Shown here in pieces: positions 1-7,512 of a DNA stretch of 9,647 bases. Numbering within the stretch: the stretch's first letter is position 1; every line of letters begins with the position of its first letter. The position numbers were made by a program, and so were the translations under genes. Source of the stretch: Thiotrichaceae bacterium (lineage in GTDB: Bacteria; Pseudomonadota; Gammaproteobacteria; Thiotrichales; Thiotrichaceae); NCBI GenBank assembly GCA_027008885.1, contig JALVDQ010000284.1, forward strand, positions 1 through 9,647, read 5' to 3'. The notes below the pieces were generated by a model. It was not told the origin of the DNA. It ran no database searches and saw nothing but the letters and a program-made list of their open reading frames with translations.

Positions 1-661
1 TCTCGCCAAACTGTGAAAAATCAATTTCAGGCATGGGTTTAATGCCGAGTGGTGATCCACTGCCAGCCCCCGTACTCAGCATTTTCTTTACAAAGCCTTT
101 TACGTCATCCTTGTTGATGCGCCCTTTGCGGCTAGTTCCCTTGACCTTGCCAAGATCAACGCCCAGTTCACGCGCAAATTTGCGCACCGAAGGACTGGCG
201 TATGCCTTGCTAAAGCGAACTTCATCAATTTCCGCGGTTGGTGATTTTTTACCACTGGGTAATTTACCGGGAGATGCCTTGGCGTATGTTGATCTGGCGG
301 GTGCCATCTGTTCGTGTGCAGTTGTTTTGGCTGGAGCCTTGCTTGCTGTTTCTTTGCTAGTATTGACAGCATTGGCAGTATCGGCACTTTCCTTGCTGCT
401 CTCAGCTTCAGGCTTCGTCTCACCATTGACATCCATCATCAGAATGACACTGCCTTCCGAGACATTGTCACCCAAAGATACTTTAAGCTTGACGACCTTG
501 CCTGATTCACTGCTGGGGATTTCCATTGAGGCTTTGTCAGATTCAACCGTTATGAGTGAATCTTCAACTTCTACCTGATCGCCTTCAGCAACCAGAATTT
601 CGATCACTTCAACTGAATCAAAATCACCAATATCAGGCACTACTATTTCTTTTATACTCAT
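1..661 (-). CDS. aceF: Pyruvate dehydrogenase E2, dihydrolipoamide acetyltransferase (N-terminal part; continues past left edge)
   Basis: E2 core of the pyruvate dehydrogenase complex; it moves the acetyl group from E1 to CoA on a swinging lipoyl arm in the cytoplasm. 220 codons are visible. Residues 1 to about 78 form one lipoyl domain with the lipoylated lysine at K43 in ESDKASMEIP. Residues about 80-150 are a flexible linker rich in Ala, Ser, Thr, Lys and Pro. Residues about 153-192 are a peripheral subunit-binding domain (ASPSVRKFARELGVDL, then GRI and DDV). The catalytic domain starts near residue 210 (PEIDFSQFGE) and is cut by the window edge, so the HxxxD active site is not visible. 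The ATG at 661-659 is fixed by a strong AGGAGG at 669-674, 7 bases away. It lies 14 bases after the aceE stop, so it is co-transcribed. Only one lipoyl domain precedes the subunit-binding domain, whereas E. coli AceF has three. An lpd gene may follow outside the window. Confidence 0.95.
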   Translation of the reverse strand, partial: MSIKEIVVPDIGDFDSVEVIEILVAEGDQVEVEDSLITVESDKASMEIPSSESGKVVKLKVSLGDNVSEGSVILMMDVNGETKPEAESSKESADTANAVNTSKETASKAPAKTTAHEQMAPARSTYAKASPGKLPSGKKSPTAEIDEVRFSKAYASPSVRKFARELGVDLGKVKGTSRKGRINKDDVKGFVKKMLSTGAGSGSPLGIKPMPEIDFSQFGE

Positions 662-668
662 CCTGGTG

Positions 669-674
669 CCTCCT
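669..674 (-). promoter_or_regulatory. Ribosome binding site of aceF
   Basis: On the minus strand this is a consensus AGGAGG ending 7 bases before the aceF ATG at 661. It begins just after the aceE stop codon (676-678) and fixes the aceF start. It is the strongest ribosome binding site in the window; aceE itself has only a modest GAGAAG. Confidence 0.85.
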
Positions 675-675
675 G

Positions 676-3348
676 TTATGAATTAAGCGGGTTTGATTTA
701 TCAGTATCAATGCCGTACTTTTTGATGGCTTCTGCAACTTTTCCAGCCGCTAAATTACCGTCATCAGCGAGTGCCTTCAGGGCAGCAACCACAATATGGT
801 ATGAGTTGACCTCAAAGAATTTGCGCAGCTTGGCGCGGGTATCACTGCGCCCAAAGCCATCTGTTCCAAGCGCGGTATAGCTCATGGGAACCCACTTGCG
901 GATTTGATCAGAATATTGAGTAATATAATCTGTGGCTGCAATCGCAGGACCACGACGACCTTTTAGCTGTTGCGTAACATACGGTATTTTTTGTTTTTCA
1001 AGTGGATGCAAGCGGTTCCAGCGATCAACATCATTTGCTTCTCTTGCCAGTTCATTAAAGCTTGTGCAGCTCCAGATATCAGCATCCACACCCCAGTCTT
1101 TATCCAGTAATTCTGCCGCAGCAATGACTTCACGAAGGATCGTTCCTGAACCCATTAGTTGAACCTTTTTCTTCTTTTTTCCGCCGCTCTTGAACAGGTA
1201 CATGCCTTTCAGGATGCCTTTCTCGGCACCTTTGGGCATGGCAGGTTGAACGTAGGATTCATTCATCGCGGTAAGATAGTAATAAATGTCTTCCTGTTTT
1301 TCATACATGCGCTTCATGCCGTCATGGATAATGACTGCCATTTCATATCCAAATGTCGGGTCAAAGCTGTGACAGTTAGGTATCAAGCCTGCCTGAACCA
1401 TGCTGTGACCGTCTTGATGCTGTAAGCCCTCACCTGCAAGTGTGGTGCGCCCTGCGGTTGCGCCAATCAGAAAACCGCGTGAACGGCTGTCACCCGCTGC
1501 CCAGGCAAGATCACCAATACGCTGGAAGCCAAACATCGAGTAAGAGATATAAAAAGGCACCATATTAATGCCATGTGTACTGTAGGCAGTGGCAGCGGCA
1601 ATCCAGGATGAGATTGCACCTGCCTCATTGATTCCTTCTTCGAGTATCTGACCGGATTTGTCCTCTTTATAGAACATCACCTGCTCTTTATCCTGTGGTG
1701 TATAAAGCTGTCCTACCGAAGAGAAGATACCGAGTTGCCGGAACATGCCTTCCATACCAAAGGTACGCGCTTCATCAGGCACGATGGGTACCACATGGCG
1801 ACCCATTTTCTTGTCGCGTGTAATAATCGTGAGCAAACGAACGAATACCATTGTGGTTGACATTTCACGTTCACCCGAGCCATCCAGGATCGGTTTGAAA
1901 ACGCTAAGTGGCGGGATTTTTAAGGGCGCGGCATTACTTTTTCTGACTGGCAAGGGGCCACCAAGCTGTTTTCTCTTTTCCAGCATGTATTGACGCTCGG
2001 GGCTGTCTTCAGCGGGCCGGTAATAGGTTGCTGCAGCTGCCTCTTCATCACTCAGTGGAATATTAAAACGGTTCTTGAAATTGACCATTTCATCTTCGGT
2101 TAATTTTTTCTGGGAGTGGGTTCGGTTTTGACCTTCACCCGCTGCACCCATGCCATAGCCTTTTACAGTATGTGCCAGAATAACCGTAGGCTGACCCTTG
2201 TGATTTACTGCGGCATCATAAGCGGTGTAAACCTTGTGCGGATCATGTCCGCCACGATTCAAGCGCCAGATGTCGTCATCTGACATTTTCTCAACCATTG
2301 CCGCCAGTTCAGGATAAGCACCAAAAAAGTGTTTACGCACATAAGCCCCATCTTTTGCCTTGAAGTTCTGGTATTCTCCATCAACCACTTCCATCATGCG
2401 TTTTTTCAAAATACCGTCTTTATCCTTGGCAAGTAATGGATCCCAGTAAGACCCCCAGAGCACCTTGATAACATTCCAGCCAGCGCCACGGAACATCGCT
2501 TCAAGCTCCTGCACAATTTTGCCATTACCACGAACCGGACCATCCAGACGTTGCAGGTTACAGTTTACAACCCAGGTCAGATTATCCAGCTTCTCACGCC
2601 CTGCAAGCGAGATCGCGCCAAGAGTTTCCGGCTCATCGGTTTCGCCATCACCGACAAATGACCAGACACGACGGTCTTTGGTATCAGCCAGTTTGCGATG
2701 TTGCAGGTATTTCATAAAGCGCGCCTGATAAATCGACTTAATTGGTCCCAGCCCCATTGAAACCGTCGGGAACTGCCAGTAATCAGGCATCAGCCAGGGG
2801 TGTGGATAGGATGACAGCCCGGAACCATCGACTTCCTGACGAAAAGAATCCAGCATGTCTTCATCAAAACGCCCTTCAAGGTATGAGCGGGCGTAGATGC
2901 CAGGTGTAATATGCCCCTGAAAATAGATAAGATCACCACCATGATCAGGTGAAGGCGCTCTCCAGAAATGGTTAAAACCCACATCGTAAAGCGTCGCAGA
3001 AGAAGCGAATGAGGCAATATGACCACCCAGCTCAGAACTTTTACGATTGGCTCTAACCACCATTGCTGCTGCATTCCAGCGAATAAAGCGACGAATACTG
3101 CTTTCTATCGACAAATCGCCCGGGTTCGCCTTTTCAAGATGAGGCGGAATCGTATTTATATAGGCGGTATTTGCTGAATAGGGCAGGTTGGCACCGTTGT
3201 GGCGCGCCGTATCAATTAATTGCTCGATAATAAAGTGAGCGCGTTCTACCCCTTCGGCTTCAATTATCGCTTCAAGGGATTCGGTCCAGTCAAGTGTTTC
3301 TTGTGGATCGACGTCTATGCTTTCATTGCTGTTTGCATTGGCTGTCAT
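676..3348 (-). CDS. aceE: Pyruvate dehydrogenase E1 component, homodimeric type
   Basis: Thiamine-diphosphate-dependent decarboxylase (EC 1.2.4.1) that takes pyruvate and reductively acetylates the lipoyl arm of AceF. The protein is 890 residues, against 887 in E. coli, so it looks full length. The ThDP/Mg signature is GDGETDEPE at 233-241 with the paired Asn residues in VVNCNLQRLDG (N262, N264). Active-site histidines of the E. coli enzyme have counterparts at H110 (GGH) and H146 (FQGH). The mobile inner loop GYGMGAAGEG leads to H411 (E. coli H407). The cofactor-activating Glu is E575 in EGINEAGA. The C-terminal domain carries LGTDGFGRSDTR. The ATG at 3348 has a modest GAGAAG 5-10 bases upstream and overlaps the stop of a short upstream ORF. 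It is the first gene of the aceEF operon and is divergent from rnt. The identity is secure. Confidence 0.98.
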   Translation of the reverse strand: MTANANSNESIDVDPQETLDWTESLEAIIEAEGVERAHFIIEQLIDTARHNGANLPYSANTAYINTIPPHLEKANPGDLSIESSIRRFIRWNAAAMVVRANRKSSELGGHIASFASSATLYDVGFNHFWRAPSPDHGGDLIYFQGHITPGIYARSYLEGRFDEDMLDSFRQEVDGSGLSSYPHPWLMPDYWQFPTVSMGLGPIKSIYQARFMKYLQHRKLADTKDRRVWSFVGDGETDEPETLGAISLAGREKLDNLTWVVNCNLQRLDGPVRGNGKIVQELEAMFRGAGWNVIKVLWGSYWDPLLAKDKDGILKKRMMEVVDGEYQNFKAKDGAYVRKHFFGAYPELAAMVEKMSDDDIWRLNRGGHDPHKVYTAYDAAVNHKGQPTVILAHTVKGYGMGAAGEGQNRTHSQKKLTEDEMVNFKNRFNIPLSDEEAAAATYYRPAEDSPERQYMLEKRKQLGGPLPVRKSNAAPLKIPPLSVFKPILDGSGEREMSTTMVFVRLLTIITRDKKMGRHVVPIVPDEARTFGMEGMFRQLGIFSSVGQLYTPQDKEQVMFYKEDKSGQILEEGINEAGAISSWIAAATAYSTHGINMVPFYISYSMFGFQRIGDLAWAAGDSRSRGFLIGATAGRTTLAGEGLQHQDGHSMVQAGLIPNCHSFDPTFGYEMAVIIHDGMKRMYEKQEDIYYYLTAMNESYVQPAMPKGAEKGILKGMYLFKSGGKKKKKVQLMGSGTILREVIAAAELLDKDWGVDADIWSCTSFNELAREANDVDRWNRLHPLEKQKIPYVTQQLKGRRGPAIAATDYITQYSDQIRKWVPMSYTALGTDGFGRSDTRAKLRKFFEVNSYHIVVAALKALADDGNLAAGKVAEAIKKYGIDTDKSNPLNS

Positions 3349-3422
3349 AAATCTTCTCGCATTAGTCCGGGTTTAAGGAATGATGTAAATAAAACCTGAA
3401 TCAGAATTATTATTTTTTTCAT
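3345..3422 (-). promoter_or_regulatory. Candidate 25-codon leader ORF overlapping the aceE start
   Basis: On the minus strand an ATG at 3422-3420 opens 25 sense codons that end in TGA at 3347-3345. That TGA shares the ATGA tetranucleotide with the aceE ATG (3348-3346). The peptide begins MKKIIILIQVLFTSFL, lysine then hydrophobic residues, including two adjacent rare ATA codons. ATGA overlaps are typical of translational coupling. Against it: there is no well-spaced Shine-Dalgarno sequence (only TTGGG immediately before the ATG), and an open frame of this length can arise by chance. I do not recognise the peptide. Confidence 0.22.
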
Positions 3423-3439
3423 CCCAAGTTGCGGGGGGG

Positions 3440-3468
3440 ATTGTAGCACTGCTTGCGCATAATAAGAA
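3440..3468 (-). promoter_or_regulatory. Probable aceEF promoter (extended -10)
   Basis: Read on the minus strand, a TACAAT hexamer at 3445-3440 is preceded by TGC, which makes an extended -10 element (TGCTACAAT). A weak -35 match, TTCTTA, lies at 3468-3463 with a 17-base spacer. Transcription would start near 3433, inside or next to a run of seven C residues on the transcript strand, and would leave an aceE leader of about 85 bases. I see no PdhR-type operator (AATTGGTnnnACCAATT). The assignment is inferred from sequence only. Confidence 0.45.
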
Positions 3469-3532
3469 ATCAAAAATAAATCAATATAATAATCAGGAAG
3501 TTATAGATGAAGAATAAATAATTATAAGTTTT

Positions 3533-3561
3533 ATGACATATCTGTTATTTTTGAATGCAAT
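3533..3561 (+). promoter_or_regulatory. Possible promoter of rnt and the Rieske gene
   Basis: ATGACA at 3533-3538 matches 5 of 6 bases of the -35 consensus. TGCAAT at 3556-3561 matches 4 of 6 bases of the -10 consensus, and the spacer is 17. Transcription would start near 3568, about 10 bases before the upstream rnt ATG at 3578. A perfect TATAAT at 3485-3490 is an alternative -10, but it lacks a good -35 partner. The surrounding DNA is very AT-rich, so chance matches are expected. Confidence 0.33.
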
Positions 3562-3577
3562 CCTGTAAGCTTAAAAA

Positions 3578-4282
3578 ATGAATTCAAATATAAAATCAGC
3601 TTTAAAAGATCCGTTATTAAATGGAGACAATAACAATAGCTCTGATCAAGGCGACCAGGAGGAATCTGTATTTCCTATGGGAGGACGGTTTCGGGGCTTT
3701 TTACCTGTCGTGATTGACCTCGAAACAGGCGGTTTTAATCATCATACTGACGCCTTGCTTGAGGTTGCCGCGGTAACACTGCGATTTGATGAGAATGGCA
3801 TGTTGGCACCACACAAAACCTATGGTTGGCACATTAAACCATTTGAAGGTGCTAATCTTGAACCAGCCTCTCTGGAAGTGAATGGTATCGACCCTGATAT
3901 GCCGTTCCGTCAGGCAATTGCGGTGGATGAAAAAAAATGCCTGGATGAATTGTTTCTTATTGTTCGCAAGGAAATGAAAGCAAACAAGTGCAAACGTGCA
4001 ATTCTGGTCGGGCATAATGCCGCATTTGATCTGAATTTTTTAAATGCCGCAGTGGAACGTGTAAAAAAGAAGCGTAACCCGTTCCATCCCTTTAGTACAT
4101 TTGATACTGTGACACTCGCTGCAATGGCTTACAAACAAACTGTTTTGGCACGCTCGGTAAAGGCTGCCGGCTTTTCCTGGGATACTGGTGAGGCACATTC
4201 AGCAGTGTATGATACTGAAAAAACCGCAGAACTTTTTTGCAATATAATCAACAAGTGGGAAAAGCACATTGGTACGAAGTAA
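3578..4282 (+). CDS. rnt: Ribonuclease T (DEDDh 3'-5' exoribonuclease)
   Basis: Trims 3' ends of tRNA, 5S and 23S rRNA as a cytoplasmic homodimer. The four acidic metal ligands and the general base of the DEDDh family are present: D47 and E49 in [12 protein letters not shown]151 in [10 protein letters not shown]207 and D212 in [27 protein letters not shown] (166-177) is also typical of RNase T. From the first ATG the protein has 234 residues, against 215 in E. coli, because of an N-terminal extension of about 24 residues that is polar and Asn/Asp-rich. That start has only a weak ribosome binding site. A second ATG at 3677 (residue 34, MGGRFRGF) follows an AGGAGG but at 14 bases, which is long. 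Either start keeps the whole catalytic domain. As I remember them, Pseudomonas RNase T proteins also have residues before a (M)xxRFRG sequence, so I keep the longer form. The 3' end overlaps the Rieske gene by 14 bases. Confidence 0.95.
   Translation: MNSNIKSALKDPLLNGDNNNSSDQGDQEESVFPMGGRFRGFLPVVIDLETGGFNHHTDALLEVAAVTLRFDENGMLAPHKTYGWHIKPFEGANLEPASLEVNGIDPDMPFRQAIAVDEKKCLDELFLIVRKEMKANKCKRAILVGHNAAFDLNFLNAAVERVKKKRNPFHPFSTFDTVTLAAMAYKQTVLARSVKAAGFSWDTGEAHSAVYDTEKTAELFCNIINKWEKHIGTK
3657..3662 (+). promoter_or_regulatory. AGGAGG inside the rnt 5' coding region (alternative start signal)
   Basis: A consensus Shine-Dalgarno AGGAGG lies 14 bases before an in-frame ATG at 3677 (rnt residue 34). 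The spacing is longer than the usual 5-10 bases, so it may be a real but suboptimal start signal or simply Glu/Gly codons. It matters because it would make a 201-residue RNase T starting just before the [11 protein letters not shown] core. Confidence 0.3.
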
Positions 4283-4625
4283 ACAGGCGGAAAATAAATC
4301 TAACTTTCTTTGCAAACTTTCAACACTCGCTGATCCATCCTCAAAAAGTTTTAGCATCAAAAAAGGGCGTAAAAAAATCGAAATATTTATTGTCCGGAAA
4401 GGCGATAAGGTTTTTGCCTATGAAGATGTTTGTCCACATGCTCAAGCTCCGCTTGAGTGGAATAAAGATGAATTTCTGGATAAGAAAAAAGAAAATATTA
4501 TCTGCGCCATGCATGGCGCAGTTTTTACAATTGAGGAAGGTCAGTGTGTTTCAGGTCCCTGTGGTAGTGCTGCATTAACGCCAGTTCAGCTTGAAATCAT
4601 TGATGGTGATGTGTTCTACCTTTAA
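4269..4625 (+). CDS. Small Rieske [2Fe-2S] ferredoxin-like protein
   Basis: A stand-alone Rieske domain of 118 residues with no membrane anchor or signal peptide, so it is probably a soluble cytoplasmic electron carrier or redox subunit. The cluster ligands are all visible: C55 and H57 in [10 protein letters not shown], and C79 and H82 in CAMHGAVF. The text FLD at 69-71 and GQCVSGPC at 91-98 match a family of small proteins usually annotated only as Rieske 2Fe-2S domain protein. Two further cysteines (C93, C98) might form a disulphide. The start is a TTG at 4269 inside the last codons of rnt (14-base overlap); no in-frame ATG lies before the domain, and the family N-terminus (LCKLSTLAD) begins soon after. 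GGGA at 4257-4260 could serve as its ribosome binding site. Translation is probably coupled to rnt. The electron partner is unknown; the similarity to NirD and dioxygenase ferredoxins is generic. Confidence 0.85.
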   Translation: MVRSKQAENKSNFLCKLSTLADPSSKSFSIKKGRKKIEIFIVRKGDKVFAYEDVCPHAQAPLEWNKDEFLDKKKENIICAMHGAVFTIEEGQCVSGPCGSAALTPVQLEIIDGDVFYL

Positions 4626-4627
4626 CT

Positions 4628-5332
4628 CTATATCTTATGCTTAAGCATTTCTTTTTTGATCTGTGCGATCGCTTTGGTTGGGTTTAAACCTTTGGGGCAA
4701 ACCTGCACGCAATTCATAATGGTATGACAGCGAAATAGCTTGTAGGCATCATCAAGTTGCTCAAGGCGTTCTCTGGTTGCTTCATCACGACTATCCTGAA
4801 TAAAGCGCGATGCCTGCAACAAACCTGCCGGACCGATAAATTTGTCAGGGTTCCACCAGTATGACGGGCAGGCAGCTGAGCAACAACCACAAAGGATACA
4901 TTCATAGAGACCATCCAGCTTTTCACGCTCTTTAATGGATTGCTTGCGTTCACTTTCTGGCTCAGGTTCATCGTCAACAATCAGCCACGGCTTGACCGAT
5001 TTGTACTGCTTGAAGAATGGCTCCATATTGACGATTAAATCACGGATCACCGGCATTCCGGGCAAAGGTCGCAAAGTAACAGGTTGCTTTAGCCCTGCCA
5101 CTGGCGTGACACAGGCAAGTCCATTGCTGCCATTGATATTCATGCCATCTGAACCGCATACACCTTCCTGGCAGGAGCGTCTAAAGCCCAGTGTTTCATC
5201 CTGCTGTTTGAGTTTAAGTAATGCGCCCAATACCATCATGCCAGGCTCGATCTCTTCATCGGGTAGCTCAAAAGGTTGCTCGAAAGGCTGGGCGTCGATT
5301 TCCGGATTGTAGCGATAAATAATAAATTTCAT
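4628..5332 (-). CDS. sdhB: Succinate dehydrogenase iron-sulfur subunit
   Basis: Carries electrons from the FAD of SdhA to quinone at the membrane anchor (complex II). The 234 residues hold all three clusters. The [2Fe-2S] ligands are C54, C59, D62 and C74 in SCQEGVCGSDGMNING, with Asp in the third position as in E. coli SdhB. The [4Fe-4S] ligands are C145, C148, C151 and C212, and the [3Fe-4S] ligands are C155, C202 and C208, in CILCGCCSAACPSYWW and CHTIMNCVQVCPKG. It is the last gene of sdhCDAB, starting 12 bases after the sdhA stop, with only a weak ribosome binding site, which suggests coupling to sdhA. Its TAG stop (4630-4628) lies 2 bases from the stop of the convergent Rieske gene, with no terminator hairpin between. 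Confidence 0.98.
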   Translation of the reverse strand: MKFIIYRYNPEIDAQPFEQPFELPDEEIEPGMMVLGALLKLKQQDETLGFRRSCQEGVCGSDGMNINGSNGLACVTPVAGLKQPVTLRPLPGMPVIRDLIVNMEPFFKQYKSVKPWLIVDDEPEPESERKQSIKEREKLDGLYECILCGCCSAACPSYWWNPDKFIGPAGLLQASRFIQDSRDEATRERLEQLDDAYKLFRCHTIMNCVQVCPKGLNPTKAIAQIKKEMLKHKI

Positions 5333-5344
5333 TTCGAGGCTCGC

Positions 5345-7120
5345 TTAATAGGTTCTTTCTTTTGGCGGGAAGGTTTCTACAGTGAGAGGTTTGGTGCGAA
5401 CTGGCTTGTATTCAGGCACGTCATCACCTTTATGGAAAAGGCTGTGCTTCATCCAGTTCTGGTCGTCACGGCTATCAAAATCAACCCGTGAATGTGCGCC
5501 ACGGCTTTCTTCACGATGCAGCGCAGAAATAATGGTTGCGAGTGCGCATTCTGCCAGATTTTCAAGTTCCAGTGCTTCTACTCTTGCGGTATTGAATACC
5601 TTGCTGTGATCATGGATGCGCGCGTCTGAAATGCGATCAACAATGGCTTTTACCTTGTCCACTCCCTCAGACAAGATTTCCTTGCTACGAAAAACACCGC
5701 AGTGCTCTTCCATAACGGCTCTTAATTCATCACGCAGGGCTGGCACAGATTCGCCTTCGCTGTCATCATCCCAGCGTTTCAGGTGATTGATTGCGTGATC
5801 CAGTGATTCATTGTCGAGCGCGTGGTGATAGCTGTTTTCTTTTAGATATTCAATCATGTGGTTAGCCGCAGCACGACCAAAAACCAGAATATCCAGGAGT
5901 GAGTTACCACCCAGACGATTTGCACCATGAACCGAAACGCAGGCTGATTCACCTGCTGCATACAGCCCTGTAATTGCCTGTTCAGGAGAGTGTTTGCTGG
6001 GTGCGACGACCTGAGCGTTAATATCTGTGGGGATTCCGCCCATGGTGTAGTGTGCGGTTGGGTAAACCGGAATGGGTTTTTCAATGGGGTCAATTCCCAA
6101 AAAGGTTTTGCACATGTCACGAATGCCGGGCAGACGTTTTTTGATCACATCAGCTCCCAGATGATCCAGTTTCAGATACACAAAATCCTTGTTTGCTCCG
6201 CAACCACGCCCTTCCTTAACTTCGGTATAAATTGAGCGGCTGACCACATCACGGCTTGCCAGGTCTTTGGCATTGGGGGCGTAACGCTCCATAAAGCGTT
6301 CTCCTTCGGCATTCACCAGATAGCCGCCTTCGCCCCGTGCGCCTTCGGTAATTAACATGCCTTTTCCGGCAATTCCGGTGGGATGAAACTGGAAAAATTC
6401 CATATCCTGAACAGGAAAGCCAGCGCGCAATACCATGCCAAAACCATCTCCCGTATTGATCAGCGCATTAGTACAGGTACGGAAGAGCTGACCTACACCG
6501 CCAGTTGCCAGCAAGGTGGTGCGCGCATCAATAATCACGGGTTCGCCTGATTCGATTGAGAAAACCAGGGCGCCCTGAACGCCACCCTCTTCATTCTTGA
6601 TCAGGTCAACAGCAAAGTGTTCATTAAAAAACTGCGTTTTTGCCTGTATATTTTTTTGATACAAGGTGTGGAGCATTGCATGACCTGTACGGTCAGCCGC
6701 AGCGCAGGTTCTGGCTGCCTGTTCACCGCCAAAATTCTGGCTTTGACCGCCAAACTTGCGCTGGTAAATATTGCCGTTCTCCAGACGTGAAAAAGGGATG
6801 CCAAAATGTTCCAGCTCATAGACTGCGCGAGGTGCTTCGCGGCACATAAACTCAATCGCGTCCTGATCGCCAAGATAATCACTGCCCTTGACCGTATCAA
6901 ACATGTGCCAGTGCCAGTCATCCGGCAAGACATTTGCAAGAGCCGCATTGATGCCACCCTGTGCCGCAACAGTATGTGAGCGCGTGGGATACACCTTGGA
7001 AACAACCGCAACATTCAGATCCGCATTGGATAGTTGCAGTGCAGCCCGTAAACCCGCGCCACCTGCGCCAATGATGAGCGCATCAAAGTGTCGAACGGGA
7101 ATATCTTTTATTGTTTGCAT
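5345..7120 (-). CDS. sdhA: Succinate dehydrogenase flavoprotein subunit
   Basis: Catalytic subunit (EC 1.3.5.1) that oxidises succinate to fumarate at the cytoplasmic face of the membrane. The 591 residues are full length (E. coli 588). A Rossmann FAD motif [13 protein letters not shown] lies at 18-30. The histidine that carries covalent FAD is H49 in [11 protein letters not shown]. Substrate-site residues are visible: H246 (FQFHPTGI), R290 ([10 protein letters not shown]), H357 (PTAHYTMGG) and R402 ([13 protein letters not shown]), matching E. coli H242, R286, H354 and R399. The ATG at 7120 has AGGA 8 bases upstream. It follows sdhD after 71 bases and precedes sdhB by 12. A flavinylation factor gene (sdhE) is not seen in the window. 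Confidence 0.99.
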   Translation of the reverse strand: MQTIKDIPVRHFDALIIGAGGAGLRAALQLSNADLNVAVVSKVYPTRSHTVAAQGGINAALANVLPDDWHWHMFDTVKGSDYLGDQDAIEFMCREAPRAVYELEHFGIPFSRLENGNIYQRKFGGQSQNFGGEQAARTCAAADRTGHAMLHTLYQKNIQAKTQFFNEHFAVDLIKNEEGGVQGALVFSIESGEPVIIDARTTLLATGGVGQLFRTCTNALINTGDGFGMVLRAGFPVQDMEFFQFHPTGIAGKGMLITEGARGEGGYLVNAEGERFMERYAPNAKDLASRDVVSRSIYTEVKEGRGCGANKDFVYLKLDHLGADVIKKRLPGIRDMCKTFLGIDPIEKPIPVYPTAHYTMGGIPTDINAQVVAPSKHSPEQAITGLYAAGESACVSVHGANRLGGNSLLDILVFGRAAANHMIEYLKENSYHHALDNESLDHAINHLKRWDDDSEGESVPALRDELRAVMEEHCGVFRSKEILSEGVDKVKAIVDRISDARIHDHSKVFNTARVEALELENLAECALATIISALHREESRGAHSRVDFDSRDDQNWMKHSLFHKGDDVPEYKPVRTKPLTVETFPPKERTY

Positions 7121-7191
7121 TTTTTAATCCTGAAAAGCATTGTAGAACAAGGGATAACGAGGGATTGATATTGTGGTGTGCCGTCCCCAGG

Positions 7192-7512
7192 CTATAAGAA
7201 CCCCCAGAGAATAGCGAGTAACCAGAAGCCATTGGCAAGCAGAAACAAAGCCACCAGTGAGAGTGCCAGCAAGCGCATCCAGAGCGGGTGAATATAGTCA
7301 ATAATCACATCCCGCAAACCAATCCAGGCATGCAGTAACAGGCTAAGCCCAAACAGCAATACACCGAGTTGTACCCAGGTGCTTTGCAAACCCGCGCGCC
7401 AGACGCTGAAATTAATATCGGTCGTTGTCGCCCAAATAATCGCAATCACAATAAAAACTGCCATATAGACTGCAGAAAGGCGTTGTAGTAACCAGGCAGA
7501 AAAACCAGCCAT
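7192..7512 (-). CDS. sdhD: Succinate dehydrogenase membrane anchor subunit
   Basis: Hydrophobic anchor that, with SdhC, binds haem b and quinone and holds SdhAB to the inner membrane. It has 106 residues (E. coli 115) and three predicted membrane helices at about 12-30, 44-62 and 79-104. H61 in LLHAWIGLRDVIIDY corresponds to the haem ligand H71 of E. coli SdhD. D72 and Y73 correspond to D82 and Y83, the tyrosine being part of the quinone site, with the same 12-residue spacing. The N-terminal SAWLLQRLSAVYMA is typical. The start overlaps the sdhC stop by one base (TAATG), with GAGG 8 bases upstream, indicating coupled translation. A 71-base gap without an obvious hairpin follows before sdhA. 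Confidence 0.95.
   Translation of the reverse strand: MAGFSAWLLQRLSAVYMAVFIVIAIIWATTTDINFSVWRAGLQSTWVQLGVLLFGLSLLLHAWIGLRDVIIDYIHPLWMRLLALSLVALFLLANGFWLLAILWGFL

Noticed and set aside
33..578. 181-residue plus-strand ORF opposite aceF
   Set aside because: It is antisense to a clear lipoyl and subunit-binding domain sequence; its Ser/Leu/Ala-rich text is what the reverse of the Ala/Ser/Lys-rich linker produces.
3491..3521. AGGAAG with a well-spaced ATG at 3507 on the plus strand, upstream of rnt
   Set aside because: The frame stops after four codons (Met-Lys-Asn-Lys), so it is not a usable gene; a regulatory role cannot be supported.
3349..3577. PdhR-type operator in the aceE upstream region
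   Set aside because: No AATTGGTnnnACCAATT-like palindrome is present on either strand.
4637..4648. Perfect 12-bp palindrome ATGCTTAAGCAT followed by a T-rich stretch on the plus strand, as a terminator for rnt-Rieske
   Set aside because: A real hairpin would have only a 4-bp stem with a 4-base loop, and the sequence encodes the conserved-looking end of sdhB. Too weak to call.
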